In this document: one piece after another, positions 39,760 to 48,886 of the stretch
How positions within the stretch are numbered: the stretch's first letter is position 1
Layout of the letters: every line of letters starts with the position of its first letter
The notes under the pieces: model-generated
What the model saw: the letters and a program-made list of their open reading frames with translations, nothing else
What the model was told of the DNA's origin: nothing
Databases searched by the model: none
DNA from: Chloroflexota bacterium
Lineage (GTDB): Bacteria > Chloroflexota > Dehalococcoidia > Lucifugimonadales > GCA-2722455
DNA: 64,000 nt
Reading direction: 5' to 3'
Assembly: GCA_002722455.1 (NCBI GenBank)
Contig: PBMB01000022.1
Span: 124,001-188,000 of the forward strand
Program-made: the position numbers and the translations under genes

Positions 39760-40704
39760 ATGAACTTAACAACATTCAATAAAAATCTAGAAAAAGCAGA
39801 GAAAAATTTATTCAACAAAATAAAAGCATTACATTCTTCATTTGTTCAAGAGGAAGAATCTTATGTAACAGTAGAAGACGCTGGTTTATTTGAAATCGTA
39901 AATATGTTGACAGAAATAGGTTGTGTATACTCAGAAGAAGATCAAACAATAATATCTGAAGAATTTGCAATGCTAATACATGAATCATTGGAAAACAGCG
40001 ATGTTTTATCTGCATACAAAAAAGAAATGAAAAATAGAAGAATATTAAGAGACAATATTATCTTTATCTCAAAAGAAACAAGAAATTTAAAACAAAAAGA
40101 ACTAACAGAAGGCTTATCAGAAGATATAAAAAATCTATCTAAACTATTCAATGGAAGAACAGAAAATTATGTTTTTGTTAGTGAAACACCATTAATTGAT
40201 CTAAAAATGCCATTAAATAAATCAGGTGTCACACGAATAGTAAGAAGAAAAGAAGATAATGGTGTTGCTAAAAGAGTTATTCAAAGAGAATTAGCATTGT
40301 TTCTTATTCAAGAACTAATGAAAAATGATAAAGCAGGTCAATATATTAAAAATGCAAGAAAAGCAAATACTAAAAAAGAAAACAGAGTGTCAAAATCAAA
40401 AAGACTGGAAGCAGCAGATATTATGGATTTAGAAGAAGAAGTAATTTCTGATATCAATGCGTTGTTGAAAAAAATGGATTTATCTATTTCAAAAGAAAAT
40501 GATTTAGTTGATTTAAATGATTTAACAAATAAATACAAATTAAATGATTACAATCTAATTTCACAGACTGCGATGTCTAAAATGATTGATAATAAAATAA
40601 TGACTTCTAAAAGAATCTTTCAGGAATCAAAATCAAGAATACAAGCCTTGATTTCTTTAAAGGTATATCAAGAGAAAAAAGAAGAATTTTTAAACAATCA
40701 TTAA
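39760..40704 (+). CDS. Hypothetical helical protein sharing the duplicated leader
   Basis: The gene encodes 314 residues, almost entirely helical, with no membrane segment or signal. Basic and acidic blocks alternate, with a Lys/Arg-rich linker near residues 200-218 (ARKANTKKENRVSKSKRLE). It is not related in sequence to the 60-residue proteins, yet its leader starts with the same GCCATTTGGC box and it has an unusual SD (CGGGG). Expression is therefore tied to theirs. Possibly a cytoplasmic factor for the membrane complex. The family is not recognised. Confidence 0.75.
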   Translation: MNLTTFNKNLEKAEKNLFNKIKALHSSFVQEEESYVTVEDAGLFEIVNMLTEIGCVYSEEDQTIISEEFAMLIHESLENSDVLSAYKKEMKNRRILRDNIIFISKETRNLKQKELTEGLSEDIKNLSKLFNGRTENYVFVSETPLIDLKMPLNKSGVTRIVRRKEDNGVAKRVIQRELALFLIQELMKNDKAGQYIKNARKANTKKENRVSKSKRLEAADIMDLEEEVISDINALLKKMDLSISKENDLVDLNDLTNKYKLNDYNLISQTAMSKMIDNKIMTSKRIFQESKSRIQALISLKVYQEKKEEFLNNH

Positions 40705-40729
40705 GATTAAAAAAATAAAAATAAAAAGA

Positions 40730-40758
40730 TAAAGCCAATTAGCAATTGGCTTTTTTTA
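40730..40758 (+). terminator. Terminator of the 39760 gene
   Basis: AAAGCCAATT and AATTGGCTTT pair around AGC, followed by T. Confidence 0.92.
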
Positions 40759-40789
40759 ATAATGAAATAAATAAAATTATAACAAACTT

Positions 40790-40810
40790 AACTTTATTTG
40801 ATTTAAAGTT
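40790..40810. promoter_or_regulatory. Inverted repeat upstream of membrane-protein gene 3
   Basis: AACTTTA and TAAAGTT form a perfect 7-bp inverted repeat around TTTGATT, in the promoter region of the 40896 gene. Possibly an operator. Confidence 0.35.
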
Positions 40811-40895
40811 GATTTGTTTTTTTTTGTTATATTGAAAAACATTATTTTAATGGTAAGATTTAATTATACGATATTTATAAATAAGAGAAAATGGA

Positions 40896-43871
40896 ATGTT
40901 AAAAAAAATACTTTTAGTAGCGTCAGTATTTTTACTGCAGGGATGCTTACAAGAGCCTACTAATGAGGGGTGTATAAGTGATGTAGATCAATTAGAATTA
41001 CAGATACAAAGTCCGTCAAAAAACACATGTTTATCACAAAATAAAATGATTCATGAATTAAATGTCATGGATTACACTTCTGATCCAACAAAAAAGGATT
41101 GGTTTACAGAGAATGAATTTATTAACGAATTAGAAGCAAAAGAAAAAAATGCAAGGCAAGAAATTCATAATGAAAATGATTTAATGATTCAAGAAGCTGT
41201 TTCTGATATTTATGAAACAATCTTAGATAGTAGAGTTCTAACAGGTGCTATAGCAGTTGTATTATTATTATTTGTATTAAAAGGATTAACAGCAAACTTT
41301 AAACAACCTTTACAAGAATTAAAAATATATTTTATACCGATGATAACAATAGCATTAGTCTTAGTGTTCTTTATTTCTGACAATCAATTACAAAAAAAGA
41401 TTTCAAGAGCATTGGTGTATACTGCTGACACAGCAACTAGAGTCGTAGAAGTTGCATTGATAAAAGAAATAGATTTTAATAAAGCAGTATTATCAAGGTC
41501 TGGTGATAATGAGTCACGTGGTTTCTTGAGAAATTTATATTTAATGAATGTATGTCTAAGTAATAATCAAAAAAATGCAATTCAAGATTTAAATCTAGAA
41601 ATGAATGACGAAGCATTCAACAGCCAAAAAGAAATAGCAGATTATTATTTCAAAAAAAATCAAGTTTTATCTTCTGGTCAAAGAAGCTTAAGCGGAGAAT
41701 CAATCAGTGTTGACTTTTTTACAAACCAAAGTGGTATAACTTCTGTTAGACAAATTAAGTTCCAAGATTGTGGTTCAATAGTTTTTGCGAAAAAAGATTA
41801 CAGTGAAGAACTATCCAATCTAATGGTTAAATATAATTTTGCAGAAAAAGTTAAGACGGCAATATCAGAAAAGTCACCAAAAGGTGGTTGGGAAAGTATA
41901 AGAGCAGCTTTTGAAGCAGAATACCCAAGTGAATCAGATAAAGATAAACTATTGCAATTGTTAGTAGCTTACTCTTATGAATATAAAAAAGGTTTATTGG
42001 TAGGAGCGTCAAGCTTATCAACAAATAAAACATTTGATGCTTCAAGCCTTTCGTCTCATTTATCTGGTGCAGACAGATTCTATAATATAGTAAATTCTTC
42101 TGTTTGTGTAGAGAATGGTTTGCTTATAGAAAAAAGCCAAGAAGATTTGAAAGAATATGAAACAACAAAAACACTAACAAATATAGAGTGTATAACACCG
42201 AACACAACAGGTTTAACAGTATCTAATTCAAATGTATATCATGAAAAAAATGAGAGAGATAAAATTAAAGATGCAATAGAAGCTAATAAATTGAGTGCGA
42301 TAAGTTATTATGAAGGACAAGTTTCTTTATTGGCAGAAGATTTAAACAACCTTTCAAAATTTTTTGAAAAAGAAATAAACGATCTATATAAGCCAAACAA
42401 AAGACTTATAAAGTATATAAATGAAGGAATGATTTCATTTTCAAAATTCTTGAAAGAATTGAACACTAAAACAAATGCTTATATTCCACTATATAAAGAA
42501 ATACTTAATATTGTTGAAGTTGATATAGAAGAATCATTGCAAAATAATTTTACAAATAGATCAGAAGAAGATTCTACTGCAGCTAACACTTCTTTATATA
42601 CAGTTCAAAAAGTTTCTTCACATTTGCCTGAGATAAAAGAGGATTTTACTGGTTTTAAAAATAATGCAACGTCTCAAATGTTGGAAAATAAATATAACGT
42701 TGGAGACTTAGAAACAGAAGACGGTATGGATGTTATAATGAATAACTACATGTCAGGTGTTTCATATGTAGCTCAAAATGCTGAATTAATGACTTGTAAT
42801 GGTAATACAAGAGAAGATTGTGAAAAAAGCTTAGTTAATTACAATGGTGTTGATATGTGGGTAAACATAATGACAGCAACAAAATTACAATCAGCTCAAA
42901 TGATCTCAACTGGTTTACTTCTTAAAATACCAAGCGTTGTAATGACGAATTTAAGCGAATTACAAGAAGATAAATACAGAAAAAAAGTGAAAAGATATTA
43001 TTTAGGAAAAAATGATTCTAGATATAAGAACACAATAGGTAAAGAAACTTTAAAACCGAAAAGAGCAAAATCTGCTGGTTTATTTAAAGGTTTATCATTA
43101 ATAGCAGATATAATGTCTGACATTTTTATAACGACAGGTATGGCGTTATTGACAGTATCAGCATTTATGGAGTTATTGTTAGAAATACCACATTTTGTAA
43201 ATGTATATACAGTAGTTATGGCTATATTCTTAGTTCAAATAATGCCATTGGTTCTTGTAGCAATGGGTATTAACTCATTCCACGGAAACTTGAACATAAA
43301 AATGCACGTAGATACAGTTGTTAAAATGTTTGGTATATTAATAACACCATTTATAACGATTATAAATAGTGTGGTTGCAGTATTTTTAGGAACATATATT
43401 TATGTTGTTTTATTAGAAATATTTCCGTTAATTTCAGATTGGATTTTGCCTAAAGAGGCGTCAGAAGGTAGCGTAAGTACAATACTAGGAACAATGTTCC
43501 CAACAATGGATAGAGTTGTTTCTTATTTTGTAGATTCAATAATGTTATTGTTTATGATAGCTATTGTGTTTTGGATTTATTTAAAAGTATTAAAAATAAT
43601 GACAACAACACTTTCAAGATTGATTTCAGAATCAGGTGAAATTATATCAAAAGAAATAGAGTCATCTCAACAAGCAGTGGAACACATTAAGAATGCAACA
43701 TTGTTAAAAGAAGGTTGGTCTAAGAATAGATATAGAAGAATGTTTATGAAGACATTGAAAGGGAATGACAGGTCAAGTTTATTATCTAGAATTCACAAAA
43801 AAGTAGAAGATAGAAATAGAGACGCTGAAAGACGAAACAGAAGACAACAGGAAGACAAGCAGGGTGAGTAA
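40896..43871 (+). CDS. Very large polytopic lipoprotein, member 3
   Basis: The gene encodes 991 residues. A signal peptide with a clear lipobox LLQGC (Cys17) would anchor the N-terminus as a lipoprotein. Helices at about 108-128 (LTGAIAVVLLLFVLKGL) and 140-160, a periplasmic region of about 550 residues with several Cys, then five or so helices from about 735 to 905, and a strongly basic tail (RYRRMFMKTLKGNDRSSLL, ending RRNRRQQEDKQGE). The plan is as in members 1, 2 and 4. A lipid-modified multi-spanning protein is unusual. It is cotranscribed with member 4 (23 bp gap). Confidence 0.75.
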   Translation: MLKKILLVASVFLLQGCLQEPTNEGCISDVDQLELQIQSPSKNTCLSQNKMIHELNVMDYTSDPTKKDWFTENEFINELEAKEKNARQEIHNENDLMIQEAVSDIYETILDSRVLTGAIAVVLLLFVLKGLTANFKQPLQELKIYFIPMITIALVLVFFISDNQLQKKISRALVYTADTATRVVEVALIKEIDFNKAVLSRSGDNESRGFLRNLYLMNVCLSNNQKNAIQDLNLEMNDEAFNSQKEIADYYFKKNQVLSSGQRSLSGESISVDFFTNQSGITSVRQIKFQDCGSIVFAKKDYSEELSNLMVKYNFAEKVKTAISEKSPKGGWESIRAAFEAEYPSESDKDKLLQLLVAYSYEYKKGLLVGASSLSTNKTFDASSLSSHLSGADRFYNIVNSSVCVENGLLIEKSQEDLKEYETTKTLTNIECITPNTTGLTVSNSNVYHEKNERDKIKDAIEANKLSAISYYEGQVSLLAEDLNNLSKFFEKEINDLYKPNKRLIKYINEGMISFSKFLKELNTKTNAYIPLYKEILNIVEVDIEESLQNNFTNRSEEDSTAANTSLYTVQKVSSHLPEIKEDFTGFKNNATSQMLENKYNVGDLETEDGMDVIMNNYMSGVSYVAQNAELMTCNGNTREDCEKSLVNYNGVDMWVNIMTATKLQSAQMISTGLLLKIPSVVMTNLSELQEDKYRKKVKRYYLGKNDSRYKNTIGKETLKPKRAKSAGLFKGLSLIADIMSDIFITTGMALLTVSAFMELLLEIPHFVNVYTVVMAIFLVQIMPLVLVAMGINSFHGNLNIKMHVDTVVKMFGILITPFITIINSVVAVFLGTYIYVVLLEIFPLISDWILPKEASEGSVSTILGTMFPTMDRVVSYFVDSIMLLFMIAIVFWIYLKVLKIMTTTLSRLISESGEIISKEIESSQQAVEHIKNATLLKEGWSKNRYRRMFMKTLKGNDRSSLLSRIHKKVEDRNRDAERRNRRQQEDKQGE

Positions 43872-43894
43872 TACTCGCCCTAAAAGGAATGAAA

Positions 43895-46381
43895 ATGTTT
43901 AAGAAATTTAGAAAAAATAAAGAAAACACGGAAGTAAAAGAAAAAAATAAATTGAATTGGAAGCAGATTCTTCTTATAGTTTTTTCATTGTATGGTTTAA
44001 CATTTAGTGTTGCAAATGGATTAATTATTGAGGGCGTCGTTTCTCTTGATAACTATAAATTGGCAACAGTTTTTTATAAATTGTTCCCTTTCGCAAATCC
44101 GACAGACCTTCCAGTTGAAAGTGTTATGAACCCAGTAACTTCAACAGCAATAGGTGTTTTAATGGTATCAATAATAAATATAATGTTACCATTAGCTGTT
44201 TTGCTTTTAAGTTATAAATTAATAGTTGTTTTAGTTTATTACACAACAGATTCAGAATCACCAGAAGCGGTTCAAAAAATAATTTCAGCTTCTGTTTTGT
44301 TAGTAGTGACTATCACTTTATCCCCTGCAGCTTTAATCGAATATGACGCAGGAGAAGATGGTAATGTAAAAATAACACCTGTTCAATATGCAATGTATTC
44401 ATTTTTGGGTGAAAAGTTATTAAAATTAGAAGTAGCTTCTGAAAAAGATTTTACGGTGGCTTACATGATACCTGAAATAGAATTAGGTCATCCTTTGGCA
44501 ATAAAAGATGATTTAAGAATTTTTTTAGAAGGTTATTTGTCAAATGATTTCATTGAAGAAACAAAAAATATAAATGTATTTAAGGTAGACGAATCTTATA
44601 AAGCAAGATTTGATTTGGGTAATGGTAGTTATATTTTTGAAATGCCAATAGATCAAACAAAAAATAAAAAAGCAGAAGCTTATTTTGGTGTTGATTTGGA
44701 GGCAAAAGAATTAGAAATGGCAAAAGATTATTTCCAAACTTTAATAAATACAGCAGTAATTGCAAAAAGGTTTACAGAGCAAGTTGAGATAGGAACACAA
44801 GGCGATACTATCAGCAATACAACAATAGTAGATTATTTTAACAATGAGGTGTATTATGATAAAGATTATAGAGAATATTGTTCGACAATAGAAACACCAG
44901 CAACAAACAGAATGAATATTGCAACATATAATAATTATTTAGAAATATTAACAGCTTGTAAATCGGAAGAATTTTTGACAAAACATTATAGCAATAATAA
45001 ATATGATTATAAGAAAGCATATTCAGAAACAAATCCATATTTAAGAACTGGTTATGTAATGATTTTTGGTCAAAATGAAGTAATGCATAGATTAACAGCA
45101 GAAGAAATGATATCTGAAGTTAGTGCTATTTGTAAAGAAGGATTTTTTAGTTGTTCAGAAGCGGTGTCTTTTGCAATAGGTCGTTATGAAACTTCAAAGA
45201 TAAAAATAGGTTTCTTAACAAGACCAGCAAGAGCATTAAATGATCTTTTTAGAAATACATTTAAAGGATACTCAATAGCAGCAATAGAAACAAGAACGTT
45301 TACAAAAGATGATATAATCAATGAAGTGTCTAATTTAGGCGAAGAAATATATGGATCAATGGGTGCAATAGACGGATTAAATGGAACATTAGCTTTTTCT
45401 GTGAATATGCCAGGGATTCCAAATAGTTACAACACTATCATTAATGAAGCAGGTTCTGGTTATTTTGACTTTGTTAATGTTATTCCAAAAGATGTAGATG
45501 AAGTTGTTAAAATGAGTACAGGAATAACAATATCTAACACTTTGCAAAGATTTAATACTTGTCTAGATAACCCAGAGGTAGTTACAGATAATTTCCGTTG
45601 TCGTTCAGCAACATTGGAATTGTTAGACATATCTAAGTCAATCTGGTCTACTGGATTAAAGATAAAAATCTACAATGCTTTATCAAGACCTTTTTCTACA
45701 AAAAGAGAAGGTGGGATAAGTCAAGAAAAAACAAAAGATCCAATCGTTGAAACAATTAAAAGTAAACTGGCAAGATATGCTTTAATAGGTGGATTGTTTT
45801 ATCAATCAAGCTCTGACGCAACATTTAAAGGTAATCCATATAGTTTAGGTTACACTTCAGAAGCATTGGTTGCTACAAGCTTGATATCAAAATCATTGCA
45901 AGGTAGCTTACCAGCAATAATTGATTCAACAGCTTCAAAAATGATGTTTTTCGGTATGACTTTATTTACAGTTGTCTTTATGCCAATAATATTCTTTGTA
46001 TATAGATTCTTAGAAAAATTATTTGAAATAATAATAGAGATAATAATAATGCCATTAACTTCCGTTATATATGCTTATAAACAAGGCGAAGTTGGTGTAA
46101 TGAACATATTTAAAGAATTTATAGTAGATATAGGTATACTTGTAGTTTATGCAATAGTTCCTTATGTTATCTTGGCATTTTATGATATGAAAATATCGTT
46201 CTTTATAAGAGAAGTGTTGGGACAAATGGATGAAACATTCACAAGCTTCCAAAGTATAATATTAAACTCAGCATTATTATTACTTTATATATTTATCTTT
46301 GGTTGGATGTTGATTGCAAGTCATAGTAAAATGTCAGAAATGATTAAAGAAAAACTTGAAAGAGATATTAAAAATATGTAA
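43895..46381 (+). CDS. Very large polytopic membrane protein, member 4
   Basis: The gene encodes 828 residues. A basic N-terminus (KKFRKNKEN) precedes a signal-anchor helix at about 24-45, further helices at about 85-110 and 125-145 lead into a periplasmic region of about 480 residues with Cys pairs, then four to five helices from about 685 to 815 (MFFGMTLFTVVFMPIIFFVY; IGILVVYAIVPYVILAFY). Start: the ATG at 43889 is one base from AAGGA, so the ATG at 43895 is preferred. As with the other members, a subunit of a secretion or conjugation channel is inferred from topology and clustering. Confidence 0.75.
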   Translation: MFKKFRKNKENTEVKEKNKLNWKQILLIVFSLYGLTFSVANGLIIEGVVSLDNYKLATVFYKLFPFANPTDLPVESVMNPVTSTAIGVLMVSIINIMLPLAVLLLSYKLIVVLVYYTTDSESPEAVQKIISASVLLVVTITLSPAALIEYDAGEDGNVKITPVQYAMYSFLGEKLLKLEVASEKDFTVAYMIPEIELGHPLAIKDDLRIFLEGYLSNDFIEETKNINVFKVDESYKARFDLGNGSYIFEMPIDQTKNKKAEAYFGVDLEAKELEMAKDYFQTLINTAVIAKRFTEQVEIGTQGDTISNTTIVDYFNNEVYYDKDYREYCSTIETPATNRMNIATYNNYLEILTACKSEEFLTKHYSNNKYDYKKAYSETNPYLRTGYVMIFGQNEVMHRLTAEEMISEVSAICKEGFFSCSEAVSFAIGRYETSKIKIGFLTRPARALNDLFRNTFKGYSIAAIETRTFTKDDIINEVSNLGEEIYGSMGAIDGLNGTLAFSVNMPGIPNSYNTIINEAGSGYFDFVNVIPKDVDEVVKMSTGITISNTLQRFNTCLDNPEVVTDNFRCRSATLELLDISKSIWSTGLKIKIYNALSRPFSTKREGGISQEKTKDPIVETIKSKLARYALIGGLFYQSSSDATFKGNPYSLGYTSEALVATSLISKSLQGSLPAIIDSTASKMMFFGMTLFTVVFMPIIFFVYRFLEKLFEIIIEIIIMPLTSVIYAYKQGEVGVMNIFKEFIVDIGILVVYAIVPYVILAFYDMKISFFIREVLGQMDETFTSFQSIILNSALLLLYIFIFGWMLIASHSKMSEMIKEKLERDIKNM

Positions 46382-46383
46382 AA

Positions 46384-46412
46384 CAAAAACCTCACTAGAC
46401 AGTGAGGTTTTA
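46384..46412 (+). terminator. Terminator of the second membrane-protein pair
   Basis: AAAACCTCACT and AGTGAGGTTTT pair around AGAC. Confidence 0.92.
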
Positions 46413-46416
46413 TTTT

Positions 46417-46443
46417 TTGATTTTTTTTAAAATATGATATAAT
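46417..46443 (+). promoter_or_regulatory. Promoter of the 46470 gene
   Basis: TTGATT (46417-46422) and perfect TATAAT (46438-46443), spacer 15 bp (short), or TTTGAT with 16 bp. Confidence 0.5.
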
Positions 46444-46469
46444 AGAATTATAGAAAAAGGAGTTTATAA

Positions 46470-47672
46470 ATGAATAGAGAAGAGTTCAATGATTCATTGT
46501 CAAAAATGACATTAGAAGTATTTGATAGCAATCCAGAGGTAAAAGAAAATCTTACTAATGAACTAAAAAACATTGAAAATGCTAGTACACCTACAATACT
46601 AGAAGTATTTTCAAAACAAGACGGTGTTAGACCAGAAGTATTATTAGATAAAGAAAGCGATCTTCATGAAATGGTATTCAAAAGTGAAAAGCATTTTGAA
46701 AACTTTCAAAAAGGTCTTGAGAGATATCAAGACTTTGAACAAAATTATTTAAAATTTGAACTTCAAGATGTTGAGCACGAAAGAAAGTTTCAAATGAATG
46801 AAGATAATAGTGTAATGCAAATAGATCCAATAAGTTTAAGTAAAGAAAAAGGTGCAAAAGTATCTTACGGTTCTGATGTAATGCTGTTAGGTAAACCATT
46901 TGGTCCTGTTCCAGAAAATGGATATTCAGTAGATATACTTGATGTAAATAACAAAGAAGATTACAAAAAGAAACTAAATCCTGAATCACCAGAGCAAGAA
47001 CTAGAAGAAGATTTAGAAAATAAAAAAGAAAGAACATATGACGATTTTCTGACAGAATTGTTAAGTAAATTAGAAAAGAAATATGTAAAAAAAGACAAAA
47101 ACAAATATTTTAGAAAATATGAAGATAAAGAAGGTAATACACAATTAGCTTATGCTTTTAAAATCACAAGTGGTGAAAATATATGGAACAAAGAAGCAAC
47201 AAGTGTAAGAATGAATCAAAAACCAAGTCCAGATGATATTGTTTTAGTTTTTTCAAAGTTAGATCCTAAAAACCATAATATAAGTAATTGGAATTCTGAC
47301 GAAGACAACGTAAATGCTTTACAAAGGGGTCTTGAAAAAGCAGTCAGGGTGGGCGTTTTAGATTTAGATGATTTAACATATAGTAAAGATGTTCCAGAGA
47401 ACATTAAAGATATGATAGACGGTTTAAAAAATAACAGAAATACAATCGGTCACGATTTAAAAGAATCCCCAGTCGAAGATCAGCCAAAATTCGATAATAC
47501 TGAAAGTCAGCCAGCTTTTGAACAGCCTGATAATGAAAAAAAATCATTGAAGGAGGAACCAATTCAAGATCAAGAAGAGGCTTTAGTCGAAAGTCTTTCA
47601 AAAGAGATTGAAGATCAAAAAGAAGAAACAAAAGTTAAAAAAACTAATAAATACAAAAGATCAAATAAATAA
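46470..47672 (+). CDS. Acidic soluble protein downstream of the membrane cluster
   Basis: The gene encodes 400 residues, no membrane segment. Residues 185-305 form a possible domain starting KKYVKKDKNKYFRKYEDKEGNTQLAYAFKITSGE and containing DNVNALQRGLEKAVRVGV. This resembles the pattern of large-polyvalent-protein/relaxase-associated LPD7 domains (a K-D-x-x-Y-F strand and an A-x-x-K-A helix), but weakly. The C-terminal 80 residues are disordered, rich in Glu, Gln, Pro and Lys. The ATG follows AAGGAG. A cytoplasmic partner of the mobile element's transfer system is possible; otherwise unknown. Confidence 0.75.
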   Translation: MNREEFNDSLSKMTLEVFDSNPEVKENLTNELKNIENASTPTILEVFSKQDGVRPEVLLDKESDLHEMVFKSEKHFENFQKGLERYQDFEQNYLKFELQDVEHERKFQMNEDNSVMQIDPISLSKEKGAKVSYGSDVMLLGKPFGPVPENGYSVDILDVNNKEDYKKKLNPESPEQELEEDLENKKERTYDDFLTELLSKLEKKYVKKDKNKYFRKYEDKEGNTQLAYAFKITSGENIWNKEATSVRMNQKPSPDDIVLVFSKLDPKNHNISNWNSDEDNVNALQRGLEKAVRVGVLDLDDLTYSKDVPENIKDMIDGLKNNRNTIGHDLKESPVEDQPKFDNTESQPAFEQPDNEKKSLKEEPIQDQEEALVESLSKEIEDQKEETKVKKTNKYKRSNK

Positions 47673-47689
47673 ATTTTTGAAAATAATAA

Positions 47690-47717
47690 AAAGGCAGCTT
47701 TGAATAGCTGTCTTTTT
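47690..47717 (+). terminator. Terminator of the 46470 gene
   Basis: AAGGCAGCT and AGCTGTCTT (one G-U pair) form the stem, followed by a T-run. Confidence 0.85.
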
Positions 47718-47825
47718 TATAAAAGAAATAAAAGTCATTGATTTAAATAAACCTAATATCAATGAAATAAATGAAAGATTAATTTAATTAGACTTATCCT
47801 TGTTAAATTACTTTAAAGGTTTTTT

Positions 47826-48038
47826 ATGGTGGAATTAATTTTATTTAGTGGATATTATTTATCTCCGTTTGTAAGATTTTTTTTGATTGGGTTATTTATT
47901 TGGTTATTGTTGAGACAATTTTATAATAGGAAGCTCTATGAAGGAGGTTATATACATCCTTATTTTACGGATATATGTTTATTAGTTTCAACAATATCGC
48001 TATCTTATTTATTTATGGCTGAAGGTTTTATTAAATGA
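47826..48038 (+). CDS. aaeX: AaeX-like DUF1656 small membrane protein
   Basis: The gene encodes 70 residues, matching the 65-70 of the family. Two helices (about 11-31, YLSPFVRFFLIGLFIWLLL; 49-66, DICLLVSTISLSYLFM) and the conserved opening E-L-x-x-x-x-x-Y-L-S-P are typical of AaeX (DUF1656), the first gene of aaeXAB-type efflux operons. Its biochemical role is unknown. The stop overlaps the aaeA start by 4 bp (ATGA), showing coupling. AAAGG precedes the ATG by six T. No LysR-type aaeR regulator is adjacent. Confidence 0.85.
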   Translation: MVELILFSGYYLSPFVRFFLIGLFIWLLLRQFYNRKLYEGGYIHPYFTDICLLVSTISLSYLFMAEGFIK

Positions 48039-48886
48039 AAAGAATAATTAATGTTTTTATACTATTATTAGCTATATCTTTATCTATTTTTTCTAGTAGT
48101 TATGCTTGGCAAAGTTATATGCAGTCACCTTGGACTCGTGATGGAAAAATAAAATCAGAAATAATAAAAATATCTTCGGAAGTTTCAGGCAAGATAGTAG
48201 AAATAAGTGTAAAAGACAATCAATTTGTAAAAAAAGGTGATTTATTATTTAAAATAGATCAAAAAAATTATAAGAATGCATATGACAAAGCTTTAAATGA
48301 CGTTAAAGAATCGGAGTCACAATTACTAATATCTAAAAATATATACAACAGAGATATACAACTACCAAAAGATTTAATATCAGAAGAACAAATAACAGAA
48401 AATAAGTTGAAAGTAGAAAAAGATTTATTTAAATTAAATTCAAATAAAGCAATTTTAAAAGAAGCAAAAGATAATTTATCAAGAACAAAAATATATTCAC
48501 CAAAAGATGGTTATATAACAAATTTAAATCAAAGAGTAGGTAATTATATAACAGTAAATGAAAGTTTAGTGGCATTATTAGAAAAAAATTCATTTTATGT
48601 TGTCGCATATTTTGAAGAAATAAAAATGCCAAAAATAAAAATAAATAAAAAAGTTAAAATAACTCCAATTTCAGGAATAAGTCCTTTTTTTGGTGAAATA
48701 GAAAGCATAGGGAGAGCAGTTCAAGATGATAGCTCTAATAATTCAGGTCTAATTCCAAAAGTAAATCAAACAGTGCCTTGGATCAGGTTGTCACAAAGAA
48801 TACCAGTAAGAATAAAAATTATTGAAATTAATAAAGACGCAATATTAATTTCAGGAACAACAGCAACAATAGAAGTTATAGATTAA
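48035..48886 (+). CDS. aaeA: AaeA-type membrane fusion protein of an aromatic acid efflux pump
   Basis: The gene encodes 283 residues (E. coli AaeA 310). N-terminal membrane anchor at about 5-25, then SPWTRDGKIKSEIIKISSEVSG and DNQFVKKGDLLFKIDQ, the characteristic first half of the lipoyl/biotinyl domain, a short coiled-coil hairpin (about 85-150), the second lipoyl half (KIYSPKDGYITNL..VGNYI) and a beta barrel ending GTTATIEVI. It links the inner-membrane pump AaeB to an outer-membrane channel, probably TolC. The C-terminus is about 25 residues shorter than in E. coli. It overlaps aaeX by 4 bp and aaeB by 1 bp. Confidence 0.9.
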   Translation: MKRIINVFILLLAISLSIFSSSYAWQSYMQSPWTRDGKIKSEIIKISSEVSGKIVEISVKDNQFVKKGDLLFKIDQKNYKNAYDKALNDVKESESQLLISKNIYNRDIQLPKDLISEEQITENKLKVEKDLFKLNSNKAILKEAKDNLSRTKIYSPKDGYITNLNQRVGNYITVNESLVALLEKNSFYVVAYFEEIKMPKIKINKKVKITPISGISPFFGEIESIGRAVQDDSSNNSGLIPKVNQTVPWIRLSQRIPVRIKIIEINKDAILISGTTATIEVID

